Positions 7,551-14,222 of a stretch of 15,797 bases of DNA are shown one piece after another (within the stretch, counting starts at the first letter, position 1; every line of letters begins with the position of its first letter). Source of the DNA: CAMYLR01 sp039590215 (GTDB lineage: Bacteria; Gemmatimonadota; Gemmatimonadetes; JACCXV01; JAHWKZ01); contig JBDHFX010000055.1 of assembly GCA_039590215.1 (NCBI GenBank), positions 1 to 15,797 on the forward strand, given 5' to 3'. The notes under the pieces were generated by a model. It was not told the origin of the DNA, did not search any database, and worked only from the letters and a program-made list of their open reading frames with translations. The position numbers and the translations under genes were made by a program.

Positions 7551-7569
7551 CGCAATTTCCGAGTGCCAA
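7540..7569 (-). promoter_or_regulatory. Predicted sigma-70-type promoter for trxA
   Basis: On the minus strand, TTGGCA (7569-7564, five of six matches) is followed after 18 bases by TATTAT (7545-7540, five of six). It implies a transcript start near 7533 and a leader of about 60 bases before trxA. It shares its -10 bases with the divergent plus-strand promoter. Confidence 0.6.
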
Positions 7570-7620
7570 CCAGGTATACGTACTAGCCTGGGGGACTGTT
7601 CCCGACACGGATAAACGAGA

Positions 7621-8058
7621 ATGACTGTCCGCCTCGCCCATATAGGCATCGCCGTTCGATCGATCGTCGATGCGCGCGTTTTCTACGAAGAGGTGCTGGG
7701 CCTCGAAGTCGAGAAGATCGAGGAGATCGCGAGCGAAGGCGTGCGCGTAGCGCTGTTGCCATTCCCCGGCGGCGAGATCGAGCTGCTGGAGGCGTTGGAC
7801 CCCGAGACCCCAGTGGGACGTTTCCTGGCCAAGCACGGCGAGGGACTGCATCATGTTTCGTTTGACGTGCCAGACGTCAGGAAAGCGATCCTAGCGGGCA
7901 TCGAGCACGGCGTTGAAACAGTTGGCGAAGCGCCCCGGCTGGGCGCTGAAGGCCGGGAGATCGCCTTCTTTCACCCGCTGTTTACTCACGGTGTGTTGGT
8001 TGAGGTAGCAGGTCCGCGGAAAGACGCACCGGCCTCACAGCCCCAAGAGCAGAACTAG
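7621..8058 (+). CDS. mce: Methylmalonyl-CoA epimerase
   Basis: This enzyme interconverts (2S)- and (2R)-methylmalonyl-CoA in the propionyl-CoA/succinyl-CoA pathway. It belongs to the vicinal-oxygen-chelate (glyoxalase) fold, made of two beta-alpha-beta-beta-beta modules. The expected metal ligands are visible: H7 (LAHIGIAV), an acidic residue at about E54 (IELLE), a histidine in GLHHVSF (H77/H78) and E128 (GVLVEV). The sequence GAEGREIAFFHP before the last ligand is characteristic of the epimerase rather than lactoylglutathione lyase. The 145-residue length is slightly above the usual 130-140, with a polar tail. The Shine-Dalgarno is weak (ACGAG just before ATG). No methylmalonyl-CoA mutase or propionyl-CoA carboxylase gene is in the window. 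Confidence 0.93.
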   Translation: MTVRLAHIGIAVRSIVDARVFYEEVLGLEVEKIEEIASEGVRVALLPFPGGEIELLEALDPETPVGRFLAKHGEGLHHVSFDVPDVRKAILAGIEHGVETVGEAPRLGAEGREIAFFHPLFTHGVLVEVAGPRKDAPASQPQEQN

Positions 8059-8244
8059 GCCGGCGTCTCAAGAAGCACCACCAACGTCGGGAAAAGCCCC
8101 TCACTGTGGGTGAACTGCTCCAGGGCCACGTGCTCAGGCTGTCGGGATGGCCGGCCCGACTGGCCGCCGATTTGGCCGCCACCAGCGCTTCCTGGACCGG
8201 GTCATGCGCGGTGTTGGCATTGACCTTGTATATTTGTCCGCCGC
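8059..8244 (+). other. Intergenic stretch with no clear feature
   Basis: These 186 bases follow mce and precede the DUF948-like gene. I see no T-tailed hairpin. An AT-rich patch with TATATT lies just before the next gene but lacks a well-placed -35 partner, so I do not call a promoter. A GTG-initiated frame across 8106-8390 only overlaps the next gene and looks spurious. Confidence 0.5.
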
Positions 8245-8634
8245 ATGGAGTACGCCCTCTGGAACACGATCGCGCTCTGGATTATCGCTTCGTTCTTCCT
8301 GGTGCTCACCCTGCTCCTGATCTTCGTGGGAATCCCGGTGGCACTGGACATCAAGCGATCGGCCAGGCACTTGCAAGGGACCGTCGATGAGGTGCGGGTC
8401 AAGATGGACCCGATTCTCTTCAACGCGCAGTCGATGGCCGACGATCTCCAGGAGATGACGTCGACTGCCAAGCGCGAGGTCAACCGGATGGGCTCCTCGG
8501 TTGATCGCGTGAGTTCCCGCATCGATGATCTGGCCTCATTGATTGAAGTGGTACAGGACGAGATTCAGCAACCGCTGCTCAAGTCGGTGGCCACTCTGTC
8601 GGGAGCACGCCGTTTCCTGTCGCGCTACTTGTGA
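8245..8634 (+). CDS. DUF948-like single-span membrane protein
   Basis: This 129-residue protein has one N-terminal transmembrane segment (about residues 7-33, rich in Leu, Ile and Phe). A long, mostly helical and probably coiled-coil region follows (DIKRSARHLQGTVDEVRVKM and later VDRVSSRIDDLASLIEVVQDE), then a short basic end (SGARRFLSRYL). This arrangement matches the DUF948 family, which has no established biochemical role. It is probably anchored in the inner membrane with the coil in the cytoplasm, by the positive-inside rule. The ATG at 8245 lacks a recognisable Shine-Dalgarno. The gene is 58 bases upstream of a YtxH-like gene, a pairing I recall from other bacteria and that suggests a shared envelope or stress role. 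This is inference. Confidence 0.8.
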   Translation: MEYALWNTIALWIIASFFLVLTLLLIFVGIPVALDIKRSARHLQGTVDEVRVKMDPILFNAQSMADDLQEMTSTAKREVNRMGSSVDRVSSRIDDLASLIEVVQDEIQQPLLKSVATLSGARRFLSRYL

Positions 8635-8692
8635 TGCGTCATTGCTGTACGATGGATTATCAACGCAACCGGGCCGCTAGCCAGGAGAATCG

Positions 8693-9073
8693 ATGAACGA
8701 TCGCGATACGAGCGCCGTAGATTTTGGCGCCGCATTCATGCTCGGCGCCTTGTTTGGGGCTGGAATCATCATGCTCGTGGCGCCGCGTCCACGTCAGAAA
8801 ACCGCAAAGGACGTGCGCAAACGGGTCAGCAAGCAGAGCCAGCGCCTCAAGAAGGACGCCCGCAAACACTTCGAGGAGGCCGGTGAATTGGCCCGTGAAG
8901 CGGGCGAGGAGTGGTTGGGCGAAGCGGAGGACCGCTTCGGAACGCTCAGCGAAGAGATCTCGGCAGCCGTCGAGGACGGAATGCGGTCGATTCGGGAAAC
9001 GGTCGCCGAGGAACTCCACGGCATGGAGCGCAGGCTTACCAGCAAGAAACGAAAGCGAAAGCTCTTCCGCTAA
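8693..9073 (+). CDS. YtxH-like single-span membrane protein
   Basis: This 126-residue protein fits the YtxH family of small general-stress or envelope proteins of unknown mechanism. A glycine-rich transmembrane segment (about residues 11-30, FGAAFMLGALFGAGIIMLVA) is followed directly by PRPRQKTAKDVRKRV. A highly charged helical domain then runs to a basic tail (TSKKRKRKLFR). The glycine spacing in the membrane segment resembles helix-packing motifs. The start is clear: AGGAG (8683-8687) sits five bases before the ATG. The stop is five bases before the phospholipase-like gene, so the two are almost certainly co-translated. The C-terminal lysine/arginine cluster could bind the membrane surface or nucleic acid; this is inference. 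Confidence 0.85.
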   Translation: MNDRDTSAVDFGAAFMLGALFGAGIIMLVAPRPRQKTAKDVRKRVSKQSQRLKKDARKHFEEAGELAREAGEEWLGEAEDRFGTLSEEISAAVEDGMRSIRETVAEELHGMERRLTSKKRKRKLFR

Positions 9074-9078
9074 ACAAA

Positions 9079-10107
9079 ATGACCGCTGCGATCCTAACGA
9101 TCGCCCTGCTGTTGCTGCTCGTTACCCCCGAGGCGGCATGGGCTTGGGGCCCGCCGACTCATGCTTTCCTTGGGTCCCAGATTCTCGGCGACTTGGCAAT
9201 CCTGCCGCCGGTCATACGTGAACTGCTGTCGGCTCATCCGCAACGGTTCCTCTACGGCAACTTGTCGGCCGACATCACTCAGGCCAAGGAGTATGTCGAG
9301 TACAACCGCCATTGCCACAACTGGGCGGTTGGGTTCGAGGTTCTGGACGAAGCCGACACGCCTGAATTGCAGGCCTTCGCGCTGGGCTACCTGAGCCATC
9401 TCGCCGCGGACACAATCGCCCACAACGTCTTTGTGCCCCGGCGGCTGATATCGACGCCGCACGCCAAGAAGCTCGGCCACACATACTGGGAATACCGCTT
9501 TGACACCCAACTCGGGGACGAGTACCTGCGCCTTGCCCGCAAGATCGTGACGAGTGATCACGCACAACCCGACGCGCTGCTCGAACACGTGCTCACACAA
9601 CCGTTTTTCTCGTTCCAGACCAACAAGCGGATCTTCCAGCACATCATTCATCTTTCCAATCGCGAACGCTGGAATAACCTCTGGGTTCGGATGGCGGATG
9701 GCTCGCGGTGGGAGCTGGCTTCAGGAACCGTGGATCGGTACGTCGAGCTATCGCTCGCCTACATGCGAGATCTCCTGATGCTGGGTCGCGCCAGCCTATC
9801 GCAACGAATCGACCCCATCGGACGGGAGCGACTGGCTCTCGCCAAGCGACTCCGCCGGCGACATTTTCGCGCTGCCCGCCAGGAGACCAGGCGCGATTTC
9901 GCCAACGCACCGATCTCGACGCTCACTTTCGAGGACGCGGCGCGATTCTTCAAGACGCGCCCTGTAACGCAGGTGGCGATCGAGCGTCACGCAGAGGAGC
10001 ATTTCCCCGAGCCGCCCTGGCCAACCCATTCCAAGGAACGATTCGAGACAGACGATGCCGACCATTTCTGGTCGGAGTTTCGCACCCGCTTCGCGGCTAC
10101 ACCTTAA
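9079..10107 (+). CDS. Secreted zinc-dependent phospholipase C-like protein
   Basis: This 342-residue protein belongs to the zinc-dependent phospholipase C family, whose secreted members hydrolyse the phosphate ester of phospholipids with a three-zinc site. A signal peptide (residues 1-22, LLLLLVTPEAAWA) should be cut after AWA, leaving tryptophan as the mature N-terminus; in the Bacillus enzyme Trp-1 is itself a zinc ligand. Other likely ligands are H28 (GPPTHAF), D65 (NLSADI), H78/H80 (NRHCHNW), H107 and D111 (YLSHLAADTIAH), H115, and H134/E138 (GHTYWEYRFD). The last third is not part of the recognised domain. I chose the ATG at 9079 because it opens the signal peptide; the frame is open further upstream only by shadowing the YtxH gene. 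There is no clear Shine-Dalgarno. Whether it is an active lipase or a developmental or storage relative is unknown. Confidence 0.85.
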   Translation: MTAAILTIALLLLLVTPEAAWAWGPPTHAFLGSQILGDLAILPPVIRELLSAHPQRFLYGNLSADITQAKEYVEYNRHCHNWAVGFEVLDEADTPELQAFALGYLSHLAADTIAHNVFVPRRLISTPHAKKLGHTYWEYRFDTQLGDEYLRLARKIVTSDHAQPDALLEHVLTQPFFSFQTNKRIFQHIIHLSNRERWNNLWVRMADGSRWELASGTVDRYVELSLAYMRDLLMLGRASLSQRIDPIGRERLALAKRLRRRHFRAARQETRRDFANAPISTLTFEDAARFFKTRPVTQVAIERHAEEHFPEPPWPTHSKERFETDDADHFWSEFRTRFAATP

Positions 10108-11573
10108 CTGAGCTTTCGGCGCAGGATCTGGTTGACCAGTTCGGGGTTGGCCTGACCCTTGGTGCGTCGCATGACTTGGCCCACGAAAAACCCCAGCAAC
10201 CCCTCTTTGCCGCCGCGGTAGGCCTTTACCTCGTCAGGATGACCGTCAATCACAGCGTCGATCTCAGTCTCTAGCGCGGTCGCGTCGGAGATCTGCTCGA
10301 GGCCGTGCTTTTCGATGATGGCGAGAGGATTGCCACCGCCATGCTCCACCATGATTTCCAGGACTTCCTTGGCTGCACTTCCGGAAATCCTGCCCTCTTG
10401 CTTGTTCTCAAGGAGCTGCGCCAGATCCGCGGGCGCGATTGGCTGTGGACTTGGCTCAAGCCGTACCGCTTGACCGCGCTCGTTGGCCAATCGCAGAACT
10501 TCTCCCATGACCCAATTCGAGACCTCCTTGGGCTCCTTGAACAACTCGACCACCGCCTCGTAGAAATCGGCCAGAGCGCGAGTCGCGGTTAGCACCTCGG
10601 CATCGTAAGCGGGCAAACCGTGTTCGGTCACCAATCTGGCCGCGCGGGCTCGCGGCATCTCGGGCAGGCTGGACCGGACCCGTTCGCTCATCGCGCTATC
10701 GACCGCCAACGACTCCAGATCTGGCTCGGGGAAGTAGCGATAGTCGTGCGATTCCTCCTTGGAGCGCATCGCTCGAGCCTCGCCGCGAGCGCTGTCCCAC
10801 AACCGTGTCTCGTGAACAACTTGCTCCCCGGCCTCCAAAAGCGCTGTCTGGCGCTCGATCTCGAACGCCAACGCGTCCTCGACAAAACGGAACGAGTTGA
10901 CGTTCTTGACCTCGGTCTTGGTGCCGAACTCGGGCCTGTCCACGGGGCGAAGCGACACGTTGGCGTCGCACCGAAGACTACCCTCCTCCATGTTGCAGTC
11001 GGACACGTCGAGGTACTCGAGGGTCTGCTTGAGCGCCTGAAGGTATAGGTACGCCTCGCGTGGGCTTCGCAGCTCGGGTTCGCTCACGATCTCGATCAGT
11101 GGCGTTCCGCAACGATTGAAATCGACCAACGTGCCGGACTCAGTGTGCGTCGACTTGCCGGCATCTTCCTCGAGGTGGACGCGGGTGATGCCGATCGGTT
11201 TTTCGGCATCGTCGTCGAGCACGATTGTGAGCGAGCCGCCGGTCGCCAACGGTCGGTCGAACTGCGAGATCTGGTACCCCTTTGGAAGATCGGGGTAGAA
11301 GTAGTGCTTCCGAGCGAAGACAGACGTCTCGTGTACGGTGCAGCCGAGCGCCAGCGCGGCGGTGACTGCCAGCTCGACGGCGCCAGCGTTCAAAACCGGT
11401 AGAACCCCCGGATAGCCAAGGCACACCGGGCAAACCTGAGTGTTCGGTGGCGCTCCGTAGGTCGTCGCGCAGGCGCAAAAAATCTTGCTCGCGGTCTTGA
11501 GTTGAGCGTGCACCTCCAGACCAATCACCGGCTCATAGCGCGCGAGCACCAGGTCCAGCTCGACCGGGTTCAT
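10104..11573 (-). CDS. gatB: Aspartyl/glutamyl-tRNA amidotransferase subunit B
   Basis: GatB is the tRNA-binding kinase subunit of GatCAB. It activates the side chain of misacylated Glu-tRNA(Gln) or Asp-tRNA(Asn), which then receives ammonia from GatA. The 489-residue protein begins YEPVIGLEVHAQLKT, followed by a four-cysteine zinc site (C33, C35, C48, C51; CxC and VCPVCLGYPG). It continues with ARKHYFYPDLPKGYQISQ, GITRVHLEEDAGKS, NRCGTPLIEIVSEP and SLRCDANVS. The C-terminal helical and YqeY-like tail ends GFFVGQVMRRTKGQANP. The ATG at 11573 overlaps the gatA stop (ATGA). The same frame is open upstream to 11843 but has no homology-like content there. The stop shares TTAA with the convergent phospholipase-like gene. 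Confidence 0.97.
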   Translation of the reverse strand: MNPVELDLVLARYEPVIGLEVHAQLKTASKIFCACATTYGAPPNTQVCPVCLGYPGVLPVLNAGAVELAVTAALALGCTVHETSVFARKHYFYPDLPKGYQISQFDRPLATGGSLTIVLDDDAEKPIGITRVHLEEDAGKSTHTESGTLVDFNRCGTPLIEIVSEPELRSPREAYLYLQALKQTLEYLDVSDCNMEEGSLRCDANVSLRPVDRPEFGTKTEVKNVNSFRFVEDALAFEIERQTALLEAGEQVVHETRLWDSARGEARAMRSKEESHDYRYFPEPDLESLAVDSAMSERVRSSLPEMPRARAARLVTEHGLPAYDAEVLTATRALADFYEAVVELFKEPKEVSNWVMGEVLRLANERGQAVRLEPSPQPIAPADLAQLLENKQEGRISGSAAKEVLEIMVEHGGGNPLAIIEKHGLEQISDATALETEIDAVIDGHPDEVKAYRGGKEGLLGFFVGQVMRRTKGQANPELVNQILRRKLS

Positions 11574-13003
11574 CCGCTCGACCCGGATGCGATGTCGCGC
11601 TCCAGAAACCGTGCGATCTCGAACAATCGACGTTCGCTCAGCGGCGGCCCCATGAGTTGCACACCGATCGGCAGCCCATCGATCATCCCGTACGGGATCG
11701 AGACCGCTGGTATCCCCGCCAGGTTGGCGCTGACGGTATAAATGTCGTTTAGGTACATCTCGAGCGGATCGTCGATTTTCTCGCCGATCGTGAACGCCGG
11801 CGTTGGTGTGGTCGGCGCAAGCAACGCATCGACCCGCTCCCACGCGGTGTCGAAATCGGTCGAGATCCGGGCGCGAACCGCTGTGCCCTTGCTGTAGAAC
11901 GCTTCGTAATAGCCGGCCGACAACACGTAGGTCCCGAGCATGATGCGGCGCTTGACTTCGGCCCCGAACGCCGCCCGGGTGTGGAAGTACATCGACTGCA
12001 GATCATCAGCCGGCGCCCGAAAACCGTACCGCACGCCGTCGTACCGAGCGAGGTTCGACGACGCCTCCGCGATCGCGACGATGTAGTAGACCGCCACGCC
12101 GTACTCCGTGTGCGGCAGCGAGACCTCCACGATCTCTGCGCCGCCGGCCGCCAGCCGCTCCAGCGCAGCCTCGCAGGCGCCACGAATCTCAGCGTCCAGC
12201 GCCGCGGCAAAGTACTCCTTTGGCCACCCGATCCGAGCGGCGCGGGGCTGCCACGCATCAAGATCGGCGCTCAGTTCTTCGACCGGTTCGGGTCGTGTGG
12301 TGGCATCCGAGGGATCCGACCCGGCCACGACTTCCAGTAACCGGGCCGCGTCTTCGACCGAGGTGGCCAACGCTCCGATCTGATCGAAGCTCGAGCCAAA
12401 CGCGACCAACCCATAACGCGACACCCGACCGTATGTTGGTTTGACGCCAACGACGCCACAGAACGCCGCCGGTTGTCGCACGGAACCGCCGGTCGAACTG
12501 CCCAGGGCGACTGGGACAGCCCCGGCTGCAACGGCCGCCGCCGACCCACCGGAGGAGCCGCCTGCCACGCGATTGCGATCATGAGGATTGCGGGTCGGTC
12601 CAAACGCCGAGCTTTCGGTCGATGAGCCCATTGCGAACTCGTCCAGGTTCGTCTTGCCGACGACGACCGCACCGGCCGTTTTGAGGCGCGCTATGGCGGT
12701 GGCATCGTAGGGCGAGACGTGTGGCTCGAGAAGTCTCGAGCCGCACGTCGTCGGACCGTCCTTCAACGCGATGTTGTCTTTCACCGCGACCGGCACGCCA
12801 GCCAGCGCCAACGACTCGCCCTTGGCCACTCGACGATCGACTTCCGCGGCATCCGCCCGTGCCGCTTCCGCACGCACCGACAAAAAGGCATTCAGGTCTA
12901 AGGCTGCAACGCGTGCCAGCGCCGCATCGACGACATCGACCGCGCTCGTTTCGCCACGCCGGACGCTCGCCGTCGTTGCGATCGCGGACAGGGTGGGACT
13001 CAC
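11570..13003 (-). CDS. gatA: Aspartyl/glutamyl-tRNA amidotransferase subunit A
   Basis: GatA is the amidase subunit that frees ammonia from glutamine and channels it to GatB. The 477-residue length is normal. The Ser-cisSer-Lys triad is visible: K75 (PVAVKDNI), cis-S150 (GGSSGGSAAA) and nucleophile S174 (TGGSVRQPAAF). GLVAFGSSFDQIG and TPTPAFTIGE are typical of the later domain. One oddity is that the amidase signature normally reads GSDTGGS, while here it is GSSTGGS, so the conserved Asp (position 170) is Ser. The start is GTG at 13003, overlapping the gatC stop (GTGA). No separate Shine-Dalgarno is evident, consistent with coupling. It is the middle gene of gatC-gatA-gatB. Confidence 0.97.
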   Translation of the reverse strand: MSPTLSAIATTASVRRGETSAVDVVDAALARVAALDLNAFLSVRAEAARADAAEVDRRVAKGESLALAGVPVAVKDNIALKDGPTTCGSRLLEPHVSPYDATAIARLKTAGAVVVGKTNLDEFAMGSSTESSAFGPTRNPHDRNRVAGGSSGGSAAAVAAGAVPVALGSSTGGSVRQPAAFCGVVGVKPTYGRVSRYGLVAFGSSFDQIGALATSVEDAARLLEVVAGSDPSDATTRPEPVEELSADLDAWQPRAARIGWPKEYFAAALDAEIRGACEAALERLAAGGAEIVEVSLPHTEYGVAVYYIVAIAEASSNLARYDGVRYGFRAPADDLQSMYFHTRAAFGAEVKRRIMLGTYVLSAGYYEAFYSKGTAVRARISTDFDTAWERVDALLAPTTPTPAFTIGEKIDDPLEMYLNDIYTVSANLAGIPAVSIPYGMIDGLPIGVQLMGPPLSERRLFEIARFLERDIASGSSG

Positions 13004-13278
13004 TCGACAACCCTCGGAACGCGGAACAAACCATCAACAAAATCGGGCGCTTGGCGATGCAATGACGATGGATCGGCGCAGGGCTCAACAACATCCGGTC
13101 GGAGCGACTGAACGGGCGCAGGTGGCTCAACGGCTTCGCCGCTTTCGATGTCCTCCAGCTGGGCCACATAGTCCAAGATCTGCGACAGCTCGACCTGAAA
13201 CCGAGTGACTTCATCGGCGGTCAGCTCGAGCCGCGCGAGGCGCGCGATGTGACGCACTTCTTCGGGCGTGATCTTCAT
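13000..13278 (-). CDS. gatC: Aspartyl/glutamyl-tRNA amidotransferase subunit C
   Basis: GatC is the small subunit that wraps around and stabilises the GatA-GatB interface. The 92-residue protein from the ATG at 13278 starts MKITPEEVRHIARLARLEL, the classic GatC opening. It continues with FQVELSQILDYVAQLEDI and ends in LRPDVVEP and PDFVDGLFRVPRVVE, which match the family's C-terminal end. A GTG at 13305 would add nine residues of no family character, so I reject it. It is the first gene of the gatCAB operon. Only about 75 bases separate it from the stop of the preceding secreted-protein gene, and I see no clear promoter or terminator there, so operon transcription may begin further upstream. 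Confidence 0.95.
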   Translation of the reverse strand: MKITPEEVRHIARLARLELTADEVTRFQVELSQILDYVAQLEDIESGEAVEPPAPVQSLRPDVVEPCADPSSLHRQAPDFVDGLFRVPRVVE

Positions 13279-13353
13279 GACAGGCGCCAAGATACAGACC
13301 CCCACCGCGCCTGGCAGCGGGCTGGGTCTAGCTAGAGACGATCTTTCAGTCGG

Positions 13354-14037
13354 TTACTGGGGCTGGCCGGCCGGCGATTCGGTCGCTTTGGTGACGACCG
13401 TCGGAGCGCTCCCATCGAGGGGCTGGTACACCATGACCGGGCGGCACTCGATGCGCTGATTGCCGCATATGAGCTGCCCGACTGTGGCCTGCATCTGCCA
13501 CTTTCCGTTCACGATGTACGAGCCGTGCACGATCACCGGTGCGCGACACGTCTCCTCAGGCAGCGCATCGGGCACGTTGAGCTGGATCTCTGAGGTCATC
13601 GTGTACGACTTGTCGATGGCTTCGCTGATCGGGATCGGCTCCCGCTCGACGACCGCCAGGATCGCGTCGGCAAGCACGACATCGCTGGGCAGTCCAAAGT
13701 CGATGGTCACCGTCTGGCCGGCCGGGATCTCGAGCTCCCTGGAGATCGACGCGTACCCGAGGTACTCGGCTCGAATGGTCACGACACCGCTCGGCACGTC
13801 GGTGATGAAGTAGTAACCGTCGTCGTTGGTGACATTGCCCAGCGCGGTCCCGTCGATCATCACCATACCGCCGATCAGCGGCTCGCGGTTTTCGCTGTCG
13901 AACACGTTGCCGATGATCTTGCCGGTGGGTGCCGCCGCAGTCCCATGGTTCGAGCCTGTCTGGGCGAATACATCGACTCCGCCGGTGGCGAAAACAAAGG
14001 CACCCAAAAGGGTGCAAATAGCGTTCTTAGGGATCAT
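13354..14037 (-). CDS. Secreted protein with carboxypeptidase-regulatory-like domain and unknown Cys-containing tail
   Basis: This 227-residue exported protein has a signal peptide (K4, hydrophobic 7-18, likely cut after VFA near residue 25). After a short linker comes a carboxypeptidase-regulatory-like beta-sandwich domain (about 39-125). It includes GKIIGNVFDSENREPLIGG, GTALGNVTNDDGYYFITDVP, the repeat-defining RAEYLGYAS and the PAGQTVTIDFGL end. In Bacteroidota and Gemmatimonadota this domain usually leads TonB-dependent outer-membrane receptors, but here there is no plug or barrel. A roughly 100-residue tail follows instead, with three cysteines (about C164, C191, C198) and a MVYQPLDGS segment that I do not recognise. 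The ATG at 14037 is preceded by a promoter at 14083-14111 but no strong Shine-Dalgarno. The role is unknown; surface or periplasmic binding is a guess. Confidence 0.85.
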   Translation of the reverse strand: MIPKNAICTLLGAFVFATGGVDVFAQTGSNHGTAAAPTGKIIGNVFDSENREPLIGGMVMIDGTALGNVTNDDGYYFITDVPSGVVTIRAEYLGYASISRELEIPAGQTVTIDFGLPSDVVLADAILAVVEREPIPISEAIDKSYTMTSEIQLNVPDALPEETCRAPVIVHGSYIVNGKWQMQATVGQLICGNQRIECRPVMVYQPLDGSAPTVVTKATESPAGQPQ

Positions 14038-14082
14038 TTGGACGGGGCCCTAGTTTGAGAATGTCAACGTTAACGCTCCTCA

Positions 14083-14111
14083 ATTATCCTGCAAAATCTA
14101 CGCCGTTTCAA
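14083..14111 (-). promoter_or_regulatory. Predicted sigma-70-type promoter for the secreted-protein gene
   Basis: On the minus strand TTGAAA (14111-14106) and GATAAT (14088-14083) are separated by exactly 17 bases, each matching consensus at five of six positions. The implied start is near 14076, leaving a leader of about 38 bases before the ATG at 14037. The local drop in GC content supports it. Confidence 0.65.
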
Positions 14112-14222
14112 GCGGGAATCGTCCTGTCAGGGTCGTCGTCGCGGGGCAGCTGCCGCGCTCATACCCGCGAGTCGCTTGCAGAGTGCCCTCCGCCCCTCGT
14201 GGATCGCCCGCGGCCGGGGCCC
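14112..14222. other. Short intergenic stretch without a clear feature
   Basis: Between the helicase stop and the next promoter there is only a perfect ten-base palindrome (GGCAGCTGCC, near 14147-14156) within a longer GC-rich imperfect dyad. It lacks a T run, so I do not call it a terminator. Confidence 0.4.

Noticed and set aside
7568..7596. CCAGG/CCTGG imperfect inverted repeat around TACGTA in the trxA-mce region
   Set aside because: The arms are only five bases and the interior is not symmetric; it could be an operator but the evidence is too thin.
7471..7854. 127-residue minus-strand frame across the trxA-mce region
   Set aside because: It overlaps the epimerase gene and the promoter region, and has no motif or ribosome-binding site.
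8911..9078. Upstream extension of the phospholipase-like frame
   Set aside because: It only shadows the YtxH gene. The signal peptide begins at the ATG at 9079.
11574..11843. Upstream extension of the gatB frame
   Set aside because: It lies inside gatA in another frame. The ATG at 11573 gives the normal GatB N-terminus and an ATGA overlap.
13321..13345. TCTAGCTAGA palindrome between gatC and the secreted-protein gene
   Set aside because: The stem is too short and AT-poor context with no T run follows, so it is not a convincing terminator or operator.
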